64,000 nucleotides of DNA. Source: Pseudomonas hormoni. Its GTDB lineage: Bacteria; Pseudomonadota; Gammaproteobacteria; Pseudomonadales; Pseudomonadaceae. Shown here in pieces: positions 43,163-52,158 of the stretch (positions are counted from its first letter, which is position 1; each line of letters opens with the position of its first letter). Made by a program: the position numbers and the translations under genes. The DNA is taken from the NCBI RefSeq assembly GCF_018502625.1, contig NZ_CP075566.1:3582001-3646000 (forward strand). The letters are read 5' to 3'. The notes below the pieces were generated by a model. The model had not been told where the DNA came from. It did not search any database and was given only the letters and a program-made list of their open reading frames with translations.

Positions 43163-44023
43163 TCACAATGCTCTGAGCATATGCTGGATCGCCTTGTGAC
43201 CGGACTTTGGAGCATCGGTAAAAAAGTCCGCGATACGTGCTGCAAATTTTTGAGTATTTTGGAAGGATTCATTGATTGTCAAAGCGCTGTCGTTGATGGA
43301 CACCATGACAAAAGCACTTTGCTCGCTGCCTACAAATCCGATAGATGCACGATCAGCACCATGATTCAAAATGATTAAAAATGAATTTTCGGTAATCGGG
43401 CACTTTTGAACCTCCCATTCTGGAGGTTCGTTCTCATGAAAAACCTGCGCAAGCCTGGATAAAAAAGAAGTCCGACGAGTAGCTTCCCCCTGCAATCGCT
43501 GCTCCGCCAGGACCAATACTCGACTCCAGGCGTCAACGTCAAAGGAAGCATAATGGGTGCATTCGAAGCACTCACTGACTGGCCCCTTGAGCACATATTG
43601 CGTCTCGGGGGACATGCAAGTGCCATAGGAAAGAGAGGCAACCATTTCCTCTCTATACTTGCTCAAGAATTTTTCCACAGTTGCTCCGGCAGACCCTGCG
43701 CTCAAACGAGTGTCTTCGGTTCCTGTCGGCAAATCATAATAGAGGTCATCCGAAACCGGTGACGCTGAAGTCCTGTCGACGGGTAAACCGTCGTTTACCC
43801 AGCCGGTTGCTGAATGCTCAGGATGTTCCTCTTCAAACTGCTCCAGTAAAGCAACGAGTCGGTCTCGTTGAATCGGGTCAGCCATGATTTCAGCGAGCAG
43901 CACGGCTGACGCGTCGTAACCACTTTGAGTATCCAGATCAGCACTGAACCCCTTCAATTCACGAAGCGCGTGGGCAAGTTCAGCCTTTGAGAGTTGAGGT
44001 ATGGTGTTTGGCATAAAATTCAC
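43163..44023 (-). CDS. hypothetical protein in AT-rich islet
   Basis: 286 residues if read from the GTG at 44023, which has AAGG five bases before it; 283 from ATG at 44014. No signal peptide or membrane helix. Acidic, with a helical N-terminal part (about 10-70), an Asp/Ser/Thr-rich middle, a CMSPETQYVLKGPVSECFECTHYASFD segment with two closely spaced Cys, and a C-terminal helical DUF-like region. I do not recognise the family. Base composition is clearly lower in GC than the neighbours and the next gene is a pseudogene, so this is recent accessory DNA. Function unknown. Confidence 0.6.
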   Translation of the reverse strand: MNFMPNTIPQLSKAELAHALRELKGFSADLDTQSGYDASAVLLAEIMADPIQRDRLVALLEQFEEEHPEHSATGWVNDGLPVDRTSASPVSDDLYYDLPTGTEDTRLSAGSAGATVEKFLSKYREEMVASLSYGTCMSPETQYVLKGPVSECFECTHYASFDVDAWSRVLVLAEQRLQGEATRRTSFLSRLAQVFHENEPPEWEVQKCPITENSFLIILNHGADRASIGFVGSEQSAFVMVSINDSALTINESFQNTQKFAARIADFFTDAPKSGHKAIQHMLRAL

Positions 44024-44067
44024 TCTACCTTTCGGCCTTCAGTAGCGCAAAGCGTACCCATGGCTGC

Positions 44068-44780
44068 CTATCGCCGAGCATCATACAGAGCAGAAAACGC
44101 CTGTGCGTCCGCCCCGTTGAAATGGAAATATTCTTCAGGCCGTCCGCGGCGCCCTACTGCCGTGATGCAGCCATTGGTGGGTGATAGACGTCTCATCCTG
44201 CAGCTGGCTCCGTAGAACTCAATGAGTTTTCTGCCACCCTTGGGATCTGCATGCAGCAACGATTCCCCGTCTTCGCCTTCGTCCAGAGCAGCCTGAATCG
44301 TGCAATCGATTAACGCCTTGGCAACACCTCGAACGACTGGCTGATTCAAAAACTGCTCATAAGCCTCCGACGGTGCATCAGAAAGGTACCAGGTGAACGC
44401 TCGCTGCCGTTCAACACCTCAACATTGCAATAGAGCTTCGGAACAATGGAAAGCATCCCTATCGGAAATTTTTGCTCGCCCTTGGAAACGACAACGCACA
44501 TTGCTTTTCCTTTTTCGGAGGCATTTCCCGGCATCCGGGTAAGGTAATTATGGATAGCCACGAACTTAAGGTAAGTTGGCCAGCGCCATCCAACATCTGC
44601 CCTTACTTTCTTGCTCGTCGTACCGTCATGCGCGTAATGGCTATTGACGAGCGGTTGGACTTTCTCGTGCCATTGCATTGCCAACGCCTTGGTCATAGGT
44701 ACAACGGACACTTTCACTTGAAAAGTGTTACCGAAGGAGTCGCTGGCTGGTAATGACGAAATGGGCCGCTGTAACGGCAT
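44068..44780 (-). pseudogene. frameshifted GNAT-like acetyltransferase
   Basis: Two abutting frames that read as one protein if a single base is restored at about 44392-44400: the first (from ATG 44780, AAGGA before it) ends ...VEVLNGSERSPGTFLMHRR and stops at 44346; the second continues ...TWYLSDAPSEAYEQFLNQPVVRGVAKALID to 44068. With the extra base the junction becomes SERFTWYLSD. Joined product about 237 residues. PIGMLSIVPKLYC then GVAKALIDCTIQAALDEG and GGRKLIEFYGASCRM resemble GNAT strands 4-5 and the acetyl-CoA loop, but the match is weak. Low GC like the 43163 gene. It may also be a coding -1/+1 frameshift; a sequencing error cannot be excluded. Confidence 0.65.
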
Positions 44781-45023
44781 AACTGGGCGTCCTTGCTCGT
44801 GAAAATGTCGAGTTTTTATAGGCTTTAGCCGTGGATACCCAAAGCCACTATCCATGCGCTTCAAAGTTGCTAATCAAGCTAGCACAGGGTTTGTAACTTC
44901 GCGTCCAGCGGCATTTTTCCGAATATTTCTGAAACTTCAGGAAAGAAGTTCAGGATAGAAATTGTCCAAATACGACCCACACCTTCGGTTTTTTCCTACG
45001 TTGCTTTGCATGGTTGCCTACGA

Positions 45024-46160
45024 TCAAACAGCAATGGATCTGCTTTTTACCGACGTCAGCAGCAACGCCAGCGCACCGCACACCATCAGGGTTGCCCCCA
45101 ATGCCTGGGCCCAGGCCACCAGCATCAGCCCTCCACCAATCAGCAGGTAATACAACAAACCGAACAGCGCACCCGCCGTGCCCAGCCGATCCCCGTAGCC
45201 GGCCAGTGCCGAGCCGAGAACGTTCGGGATTGCCATACCGAACGCCAGTACCACCAGCAGCATCGCCAGCACAAACAGACCGCTGCCCTGCATCAGCCAG
45301 ACGCCAACGCCGCCCGCCAAGGCCAACAGCGCCGCCAGCCGAATCAGCTGTGAACCGTTGAGCCCGCGATGTAGCAGGCGTTTGTTGAGCCAGGCACCAA
45401 GGCCGGAGCCCAAGGCCAGGATCACCCCGCTATAGCCGAACATCTGCATGCTCAAACCCAATCGCTGAAACGCGAAAGGGCCGAGGCTGTAGTAGCTGAA
45501 CAGCGCAACGTTGAAAAGCGCCACCAGCAGCGCCGAACGCCAGATATCGCGGTCGCCGAGCATTTGCCGCAGCGTCTCGAACAGGGCTGGCGTTACTACA
45601 GGCTGCGGTCGTGTCTCGGGCAAGACGCGCAGGCACCACAGCCATAACACCGAGGACAGCAGCAACAGGCACCCCACCACACCTCGATAACCGAAACCTT
45701 CCACCAGACTCGCCCCGGTGAACAATCCAATCGCCGGACTCGCCGCCAGCGCGATGCCCATTACCGAAAATACTTGCGCCAGTTCCGCGCCCTTGAAGCG
45801 GTCACGCAGGACGGTTTGCGTCACCACCGAGCCCACCGCCGCACCAAACGCGGCCAGCGCTTGCGCCATCAACAACGCATCGAATGTGCGGACGTTCAGC
45901 GCCAGCATGGATGCACCGGCGTACACCGCCAGGCCAGCGAGCATCGACGGTCGACGTCCGATGCGGTCGCACATCCGGCCCCAGACCACCACGCCGAACG
46001 CGAAGGCCAGGAAAAACACCGACAGGGTTTGAGCCGCCTCTTTGGGCCCAACGGCAAACACCTGGCCAATGTCCGCCAACGCCGGGCTGTAAAGGGTTTG
46101 GGCGATCTGCGGAAACATCAGCAAGGCGATTGCCAACACCAGCAGGCTTCTGGAATTCAT
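45024..46160 (-). CDS. MFS transporter (Bcr/CflA-like)
   Basis: A 378-residue carrier with twelve predicted helices. The loop 2-3 motif VWGRMCDRIGRRPSMLAG is the classical MFS motif A; helix 4-5 ALAAFGAAVGSVVTQTVLRDRFKGAELAQVFSV resembles the Bcr/CflA drug-efflux group. ATG at 46160; a GTG one codon upstream is in frame. Divergent from the AraC-type gene at 46261, which is the likely regulator. Substrate unknown. Confidence 0.9.
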   Translation of the reverse strand: MNSRSLLVLAIALLMFPQIAQTLYSPALADIGQVFAVGPKEAAQTLSVFFLAFAFGVVVWGRMCDRIGRRPSMLAGLAVYAGASMLALNVRTFDALLMAQALAAFGAAVGSVVTQTVLRDRFKGAELAQVFSVMGIALAASPAIGLFTGASLVEGFGYRGVVGCLLLLSSVLWLWCLRVLPETRPQPVVTPALFETLRQMLGDRDIWRSALLVALFNVALFSYYSLGPFAFQRLGLSMQMFGYSGVILALGSGLGAWLNKRLLHRGLNGSQLIRLAALLALAGGVGVWLMQGSGLFVLAMLLVVLAFGMAIPNVLGSALAGYGDRLGTAGALFGLLYYLLIGGGLMLVAWAQALGATLMVCGALALLLTSVKSRSIAV

Positions 46161-46260
46161 CACGACTTCACTCTTCAGGAAAAACTGGCGAGCAGCTTAA
46201 GAAGCCGTGACTGACGTACTATCAAAACCCTGACAACTAATCGATGAAATCGGACAAACC

Positions 46261-47025
46261 ATGGCTTGGCTCGATGCCCGTGCACGATTCGACCCCGACA
46301 GTTACCCGGCACCCGTCATCGGTATCGCCGCGACCCTTGGCGATCACGATTCGGGTGTGCATCAGCATCAACGCGGCCAGCTGTTGTTCACCCGAAAAGG
46401 CTGCACCCGAATTACCCTTGCGCAGCAGTTGTGCCTGCTGCCGCCCTCCCGCGCGGCCTGGATTCCGTCCGGGGTGGCGCACCGCGCGGTGATGCTGCAG
46501 AGCGTCGACTACCGCTCGATTTACCTGACACCCGCGTTGTGCGCCGAGCTGCCGCAACAGGTCTGTGTGATTGAGGTCAGCCCGTTACTGCGCGCGGTGC
46601 TGGAGCCAATCGCCCTCGCCGACTTCGACACCGATTGGCAGCAGGGCAAATTCGTTCCCTTGCTGAGCCTGTGCCTCAGCGAAATCCGCGACGCCGCGCA
46701 ACAACCGATGTTGTTGCCTTTGCCTTGGGACAAACGCCTGGCGCCGCTGCTCGCAACGCTCGATCAGTTGCCACCCGAACTTCAGGTCCTGGAAGCACAG
46801 ATCGGTGCCAGCGGCCGCACCATCGGCCGAATCTTCCAGCGTGAAACCGGCATGAGCTATCAGCAATGGCGCCAACAGTGGCGGTTGATGCGCGCCATCG
46901 AATTGCTCGCCACCGGGCGCAACATCGGTTACAGCGCGTTCGAACTGGGGTTTGCCAGCGACAGCGCATTCATCGCTTTCTTCAAGGACATGACGGGCAT
47001 CACCCCCGGCGCCTGGCTGAAATAA
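46261..47025 (+). CDS. AraC family transcriptional regulator
   Basis: A 254-residue regulator with an N-terminal cupin (about 25-110: HQHQRGQLLFTRKGC, LLPPSRAAWIPSGVAH) and a C-terminal AraC domain (about 155-254: IGASGRTIGRIFQRETGMSYQQWRQQWRLMRAIELL and GYSAFELGFASDSAFIAFFKDMTG). Intergenic distance to the divergent MFS gene is 100 bases, so it plausibly autoregulates and controls that carrier. The ATG is directly preceded by GACAAACC; no strong ribosome binding site. Confidence 0.92.
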   Translation: MAWLDARARFDPDSYPAPVIGIAATLGDHDSGVHQHQRGQLLFTRKGCTRITLAQQLCLLPPSRAAWIPSGVAHRAVMLQSVDYRSIYLTPALCAELPQQVCVIEVSPLLRAVLEPIALADFDTDWQQGKFVPLLSLCLSEIRDAAQQPMLLPLPWDKRLAPLLATLDQLPPELQVLEAQIGASGRTIGRIFQRETGMSYQQWRQQWRLMRAIELLATGRNIGYSAFELGFASDSAFIAFFKDMTGITPGAWLK

Positions 47026-47062
47026 GCACCTGACGACCGGCAACAAAAATAAATTGCCACTA

Positions 47063-47093
47063 AATATGACATGCGTCATATTACGTACGTAAT
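47063..47093. promoter_or_regulatory. two overlapping palindromes before the EmrAB-type operon
   Basis: AATATGAC-atgc-GTCATATT (47063-47082) and ATTACGTACGTAAT (47080-47093) overlap by three bases and lie 30-60 bases before the pump's ATG. Both are operator-like; MarR- or TetR-type repressors are the usual controllers of such pumps. Confidence 0.7.
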
Positions 47094-47122
47094 TAAATGC
47101 CGTTTCCTACAGGTAACCCTCC

Positions 47123-48244
47123 ATGACCAGCATGCCCCACGTTGAGCCCGACCTGGCTGTCCCGGTGACCACTCCAAAGCCTCCCCTGCTCAAACGCCTG
47201 ATCTTGCTGACCCTGGCCATCGCCGCCCTGGTGTTCGCGGGCATCTATGCGGCCCATTGGTGGACCGCCGGCCGTTTCATCGAAGAAACCGACGATGCCT
47301 ACATCGGTGGCGATGTGACGGTTATCGGGCCGAAGGTCGCGGGTTACATCGAAGAAGTGCTGGTCACCGACAACCAGAAAGTGAAGGCCGGCGATGTGCT
47401 GATCCGCCTCGACTCCCGCGACTATCGCGCCAACCTGGCCAAAGCCGAAGGCGCGGTGGCGGCTGAAGAAGCCCTGCTCGCCAACCTCGACGCCACCGAA
47501 CAACTGCAACAGGCGGTGATCGGTCAGGCCCGCGCCGGGATCGATGCCGCCGGCGCCGAAACCGCCCGGTCGCGGGATGACAACGCACGCTACAAAAAAC
47601 TGGTGAGCAGCAATGCCGTCTCGGTAGAAAGCGCCCAGCGCGCGGACGCCACCTTCAAGACGGCTCAAGCGCTCAGCTCGAAAGCCCAGGCCGAACTGCT
47701 GGCCGCGCAACGTCAGTTGAACGTGATCGCCACGCAGAAACAACAAGCCCGCGCCGCGCTGATGCAGGCCCGCGCCGAGCGTGATCTGGCGCAACTGAAC
47801 GTCGGTTACACCGAGTTGCGCGCGCCGATGGATGGCGTGATCGGCAATCGCCGGGCGCGGGTCGGCGCGTATGCGCAGGCCGGTTCGCAACAGTTGTCGG
47901 TGGTGCCGGCGAGTGGGCTGTGGGTCGATGCCAACTTCAAGGAAGACCAACTGGCGCACATGACCCCCGGCCAACGTGTGGTGATCCGTGCCGACGTGCT
48001 TTCGGGGCAGGTTTTCCACGGTCATCTGGACAGCCTCGCGCCGGCCAGTGGTTCGCAGTTCAGCGTGTTGCCACCGGAAAACGCCACCGGCAACTTCACC
48101 AAGATCGTGCAACGGGTGCCGGTGCGGATCGTGCTCGATCCGGCCGATGGCGTGCTCGGCCATCTGCGCCCGGGCCTGTCAGTGACCGCTGAAGTGGATA
48201 CGCGCAAGGCGCCTGAAACCCCAGCCGTGGCCAGCGCACCATGA
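47123..48244 (+). CDS. EmrA-like membrane fusion protein
   Basis: A 373-residue HlyD-family adaptor: one N-terminal TM helix (about 28-47), then the biotinyl-lipoyl-like half-motif DDAYIGGDVTVIGPKVAGYIEEVLVTDNQKVKAGDVLIRLD, a long alpha-hairpin (about 95-210), the second lipoyl half TELRAPMDGVIGNRRARVGAYAQAG and a beta barrel. Links the inner-membrane pump to an outer-membrane channel, which is not in the window. Four-base overlap with the emrB-like gene (ATGA). Confidence 0.93.
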   Translation: MTSMPHVEPDLAVPVTTPKPPLLKRLILLTLAIAALVFAGIYAAHWWTAGRFIEETDDAYIGGDVTVIGPKVAGYIEEVLVTDNQKVKAGDVLIRLDSRDYRANLAKAEGAVAAEEALLANLDATEQLQQAVIGQARAGIDAAGAETARSRDDNARYKKLVSSNAVSVESAQRADATFKTAQALSSKAQAELLAAQRQLNVIATQKQQARAALMQARAERDLAQLNVGYTELRAPMDGVIGNRRARVGAYAQAGSQQLSVVPASGLWVDANFKEDQLAHMTPGQRVVIRADVLSGQVFHGHLDSLAPASGSQFSVLPPENATGNFTKIVQRVPVRIVLDPADGVLGHLRPGLSVTAEVDTRKAPETPAVASAP

Positions 48245-49833
48245 GCCGCGCCCTCGCCGTCCCTGCGCAACCGTTCAATGCCGCCAGCATGGCGACGGCG
48301 ACCAAGGTGTTTGCCTTCGCCACCATGTGCATCGGCATGTTCATTGCGCTGCTGGACATCCAGATCGTCTCCGCGTCATTGCGCGATATCGGCGGCGGAC
48401 TCTCGGCGGGCACTGACGAAACCGCGTGGGTGCAAACCAGCTACCTGATCGCCGAAATCATCGTGATTCCGCTGTCCGGCTGGCTCTCGCGAGTGTTCTC
48501 GACACGCTGGCTGTTCTGCGCTTCCGCGGTGGGTTTCACCCTGGCCAGCCTGCTTTGCGGCGCGGCCTGGAACATCCAGAGCATGATCGCCTTCCGCGCA
48601 CTGCAAGGGTTTCTCGGCGGCTCGATGATCCCGCTGGTGTTCACCACCGCGTTCTTTTTCTTCACCGGTAAACAACGGGTGATCGCCGCCGCGACCATCG
48701 GTGCGGTGGCGTCATTGGCGCCGACACTGGGACCGGTGATTGGTGGCTGGATCACCGACGTTTCCTCCTGGCACTGGCTGTTCTACATCAACCTGGTGCC
48801 GGGGATTTTCGTTGCGGTGGCGGTGCCGATGCTGGTGAAAATCGATCAGCCGGAACTGTCGCTGCTTAAGGGCGCCGACTACCTGAGCATGGTGTTCCTG
48901 GCGCTGTTTCTCGGCTGCCTGGAATACACCCTCGAAGAAGGCCCGCGCTGGAACTGGTTCAGTGACCGCACGATCCTGACCACCGCCTGGATCAGTGCTC
49001 TGGCGGGCCTGGCGTTCATCGGCCGAACCTTGCACGTGGCCAACCCGATTGTCGATTTGCGCGCCCTGAAAGACCGCAACTTCGCCCTCGGCTGCTTCTT
49101 CTCGTTCGTCACCGGGATCGGCCTGTTCGCCACCATTTACCTGACGCCGCTGTTTCTCGGCCGGGTGCGTGGCTACGGCGCGCTGGACATTGGTCTGGCG
49201 GTTTTCTCCACCGGGGTGTTCCAGATCATGGCGATTCCGCTGTACGCCTTTCTGGCCAACCGCATCGATCTGCGCTGGATCATGATGACCGGCCTTGGCT
49301 TGTTCGCGTTGTCGATGTGGGATTTCAGCCCGATCACCCATGACTGGGGGGCCAAGGAATTGATGTTGCCGCAAGCCCTGCGCGGGATTGCCCAGCAACT
49401 GGCGGTGCCGCCAGCGGTCACCCTGACCCTCGGCGGACTGGCGCCCGCCCGGCTCAAACATGCTTCGGGTCTGTTCAATCTGATGCGCAACCTCGGCGGC
49501 GCCATTGGCATCGCCGCCTGCGCGACCATCCTCAATGACCGGACCAACCTGCACTTCACCCGCTTGGCGGAAAACCTCAACAGCACCAACGAGGCGCTGA
49601 ATCAGTGGCTGTCCCAGGTCGGCAACAACTTTGCCGCCCTCGGCCAGAGCGGTGACGCGGGTGTCACCGCCAGCCTGCATCAGTTATGGTTGCTGACCTT
49701 CCGCGAAGCACAGACGCAAACCTACGGCGACGCGTTTTTAATGATCGGAGTCTGCTTCGTCATTGCCACGGCGATGGTGCCCTTGATGCGCAAGGTGCAA
49801 CCACCGGCGGCGCCGTCAGCAGATGCTCACTGA
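48241..49833 (+). CDS. EmrB-like DHA2 multidrug MFS pump
   Basis: A 530-residue inner-membrane drug exporter with fourteen predicted helices. The 14-TM DHA2 signatures are the LLDIQIVSASLRDIGGGLSAGTDETAWVQTSYLIAE start, the motif-A-equivalent loop SGWLSRVFSTRWLF, and RALQGFLGGSMIPLVFTTAFFFF. Works with the EmrA-like partner to export lipophilic drugs or aromatics in proton antiport. It directly abuts a convergent gene's stop (49834). Confidence 0.94.
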   Translation: MSRALAVPAQPFNAASMATATKVFAFATMCIGMFIALLDIQIVSASLRDIGGGLSAGTDETAWVQTSYLIAEIIVIPLSGWLSRVFSTRWLFCASAVGFTLASLLCGAAWNIQSMIAFRALQGFLGGSMIPLVFTTAFFFFTGKQRVIAAATIGAVASLAPTLGPVIGGWITDVSSWHWLFYINLVPGIFVAVAVPMLVKIDQPELSLLKGADYLSMVFLALFLGCLEYTLEEGPRWNWFSDRTILTTAWISALAGLAFIGRTLHVANPIVDLRALKDRNFALGCFFSFVTGIGLFATIYLTPLFLGRVRGYGALDIGLAVFSTGVFQIMAIPLYAFLANRIDLRWIMMTGLGLFALSMWDFSPITHDWGAKELMLPQALRGIAQQLAVPPAVTLTLGGLAPARLKHASGLFNLMRNLGGAIGIAACATILNDRTNLHFTRLAENLNSTNEALNQWLSQVGNNFAALGQSGDAGVTASLHQLWLLTFREAQTQTYGDAFLMIGVCFVIATAMVPLMRKVQPPAAPSADAH

Positions 49834-50274
49834 TCAGGCCTGAGGTGTTTTGCGGAAACCCACAGCCAGACGATTCCAGCTGTTGATGGTGGAAATCGCC
49901 ACGGTCAGGTCGACCATTTCCCTTGGCGTGAACTGCGCGCTGACCACTTCGTAGTCTTCGTCCGGAGCGTGGGTGAGGCTCAGTTGGGTCAGGGATTCGG
50001 TCCAGAGCAGCGCAGCACGTTCGCGATCGCTGAAGAATGGTGCCTCGCGCCAGGCTGTCACGGCGAACAGGCGACGCGGGGTTTCCCCGCCCTTGATGGC
50101 ATCGGCGGTGTGCATGTCGATGCAGAAGGCGCAGCCGTTGATTTGCGACGCACGCAGCTTGACCAGTTCAATCAGGTTCTTTTCCAGCGGCAGCTTCGAA
50201 ACGGCGGTTTCCAGGGCGATCATGGCTTTCAGTGCATCAGGGGAAGCGGTGTAGAAATCGGTACGAGCTTTCAT
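49834..50274 (-). CDS. carboxymuconolactone decarboxylase/AhpD-like protein
   Basis: A 146-residue helical protein with the redox motif C-A-F-C in KLRASQINGCAFCIDMHTADA and the downstream ERAALLWTESLTQLS segment, typical of AhpD-like alkyl hydroperoxidase accessory proteins. Probably a cytosolic hydroperoxide reductase. GGAG lies 7 bases before the ATG at 50274; the longer frame with MLLESA is not preferred. Its stop codon directly abuts the emrB-like gene's end. Confidence 0.93.
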   Translation of the reverse strand: MKARTDFYTASPDALKAMIALETAVSKLPLEKNLIELVKLRASQINGCAFCIDMHTADAIKGGETPRRLFAVTAWREAPFFSDRERAALLWTESLTQLSLTHAPDEDYEVVSAQFTPREMVDLTVAISTINSWNRLAVGFRKTPQA

Positions 50275-50376
50275 GGCGGACTCCAGTAGCAAGTGGGGGT
50301 GGAGCTAAGTTAATCCCGTAGGCCCACAGCTCAAATAGCCAATATTCCAGAAGTCGAGGAGGCCACCCCACAAGCC

Positions 50377-50477
50377 CTGTAGGAGCGAGCCTGCTCGCGA
50401 TGAACTCAAGGGCGGCGCGTTTATTCAGACAGAACGCGTCATCGTTAACGTCCATCGCGAGCAAGCTCGCTCCTACA
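50377..50477. repeat. REPIN (GAGCCTGCTCGCGATG type)
   Basis: The arms TGTAGGAGCGAGCCTGCTCG and CGAGCAAGCTCGCTCCTACA differ at one tip base (CCTG against CAAG). Lies in the 319-base gap 50275-50593, which also contains the promoter and candidate Fur site of the second iron locus. Confidence 0.9.
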
Positions 50478-50538
50478 AGGGTGCGAAAAATAGTCTGTCA
50501 GGCTGATTGCCAGCACTCGGTCCACGCCACTAGAATGC

Positions 50539-50559
50539 GATCAATTCTTAATTGCAATC
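50539..50559 (+). promoter_or_regulatory. candidate Fur-like site before the ECF gene
   Basis: GATCAATTCTTAATTGCAATC contains a perfect CAATTcttAATTG inverted repeat. The site is 35 bases upstream of the sigma gene's ATG. Support is weak without a known Pseudomonas Fur alignment. Confidence 0.4.
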
Positions 50560-50593
50560 AGGCCAGGATGCCCGAAACGAGTATCTGTCCCCC

Positions 50594-51100
50594 ATGTCGT
50601 CAGCCGACCAGCCTTCGAACCAGCACATCCACACCCTCTACAGCGAACACCACGGTTGGCTTCAGGGATGGCTGCATCGAAAACTCGGTAACCGCTGCGA
50701 CGCGGCCGACCTGGCCCACGATACGTTCCTGCGCCTGTTGACCCGGCAAGTCGTCAAACCCTTTGGCAGCGAGCCCCGCGCCTTGCTGACGCACATCGCC
50801 AAGGGCCTGGTGATCGACCGCTGGCGACGTCAGGACATCGAACGCGCCTATCTGGAAACCATCGCTCAACTGCCGGTCGCCGAAGTCCCGTCGCCGGAAA
50901 CCCGCCTGCTGATTCTCGAAACCCTGATGCGCATCGAAGCGCTGTTGCGCGAATTGCCGACAGTCACTCGCGACACCTTCATGCTGTCGCAGATCGAGGG
51001 GCTGACCTACGCGCAGATCGCTACACGCCTGGGTGTGTCGTTGATCACCGTCAAACGGCACATGCGCGCCGCGTTCATTGCCTGCCTGAGTGTTGCCTGA
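50594..51100 (+). CDS. FecI-like ECF sigma factor
   Basis: A 168-residue sigma factor: region 2 (about 12-80) with LHRKLGNRCDAADLAHDTFLRLL and VIDRWRRQDIE, region 4 (about 105-160) with EGLTYAQIATRLGVSLITVKRHM. Iron-type (FecI) as judged by sequence and by the coupled FecR gene and TonB receptor. Start at 50594 chosen; no strong ribosome binding site. Its stop shares one base with the FecR start (TGATG). Confidence 0.93.
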   Translation: MSSADQPSNQHIHTLYSEHHGWLQGWLHRKLGNRCDAADLAHDTFLRLLTRQVVKPFGSEPRALLTHIAKGLVIDRWRRQDIERAYLETIAQLPVAEVPSPETRLLILETLMRIEALLRELPTVTRDTFMLSQIEGLTYAQIATRLGVSLITVKRHMRAAFIACLSVA

Positions 51101-52059
51101 TGAATTCGTCGATGATCAACCCGCAGATTCTCGGCGAAGCCGCCGACTGGCTGGTGCAGCTGCATTCTGGCACCGCAACGCCGTCCGACCATCAGGCCAT
51201 TGCCCATTGGCGCAACCGCAGTGCCGAGCATGCCCAGGCCTGGCTGCGGGCCGAAGCGCTGCTCGGCGAGGTTCGCAGCGTTCCGGCCAACCTCGCCATC
51301 CAGACCCTGCAGCGCGCTGCGCGCAAAGAAGGCCTCAGCCGTCGCCAGACCCTCACACGTGTGGGTTTGTTTTTAATGGCCGGCCCTTTGGGCTTCGCCT
51401 CGCAACATATGCCTTGGCAACAATGGACCGCCGATCAGCGTACCGCCGTGGGCGAACAGAAACGCCTGCAATTGCCCGACGGTAGCGAGCTGCTGCTCAA
51501 CACGGAAAGTGCAGTCAACATTGCCTTCAACGGGCATGAGCGGCGCGTCATGTTGCTGGATGGCGAAGCGTTGATCAGCGCCGCGAGGGATCCCGGAGCT
51601 CGGCCGTTTATCGTTGAAACCCCGCAATGCATTACCCGTGCGACGAGTGCCCGGTTTTGCGTGCGGATCCATGGCTCGCGAAGTCAGGTGTCCGTGCTCG
51701 AAGGGCTCGTGGACGTCACGCCGCTGTTGCTTTCACAGAGCGCCACCCTCAAGGCCGGTGAACGCCAGAGCTTCAAGCCCGACCGGTCCGACCCGGTGGA
51801 ACGTTTCGACACCAGCGCCCTGGCCTGGGACAAGGGCATGTTGCTGGCCAACAATATGCGCCTGGATGAATTGCTCGGCGAATTGAGCCGCTACCGTCCC
51901 GGCGTGTTGCGCTGTCATGCCGATGTCGCGGGTTTGCGGGTGTCGGGGGCCTTTTCCCTGCGCGATACCGACGCCAGCCTGCGCCTGCTCAGCGATACGC
52001 TGCCGCTTAAAATCAGCAGCCTGACCCGATACTGGATGTCGGTCGAACCGCAGGTGTGA
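51100..52059 (+). CDS. FecR-family regulator
   Basis: A 319-residue anti-sigma/pro-sigma protein with N-terminal cytoplasmic domain (about 8-75: EAADWLVQLHSGTATPSDHQAIAHWRNRSAEHAQAW), a TM helix around 88-104 (LFLMAGPLGFASQ), and the periplasmic FecR domain with LPDGSELLLNTESAVNIAF and LLDGEALISAARDPGARPFIV. Follows the sigma gene by one-base overlap. Its partner receptor is broken, so its signal may now be absent. Confidence 0.92.
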   Translation: MNSSMINPQILGEAADWLVQLHSGTATPSDHQAIAHWRNRSAEHAQAWLRAEALLGEVRSVPANLAIQTLQRAARKEGLSRRQTLTRVGLFLMAGPLGFASQHMPWQQWTADQRTAVGEQKRLQLPDGSELLLNTESAVNIAFNGHERRVMLLDGEALISAARDPGARPFIVETPQCITRATSARFCVRIHGSRSQVSVLEGLVDVTPLLLSQSATLKAGERQSFKPDRSDPVERFDTSALAWDKGMLLANNMRLDELLGELSRYRPGVLRCHADVAGLRVSGAFSLRDTDASLRLLSDTLPLKISSLTRYWMSVEPQV

Positions 52060-52158
52060 CCGCGCCGCATTTTTTTTCACTCCCCCTGATACCTTTCTGC
52101 GTTTCGTTCGGTGTGTGGATAGACCTTTTCAATTCCACGCGCTCGACAGGAACGCCGA

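Noticed and set aside
44781-45023. A hrp-box-like or other effector promoter upstream of the acetyltransferase-like gene
   Set aside because: No GGAACC-N15/16-CCAC arrangement is present; claims of type III effector status are unsupported.
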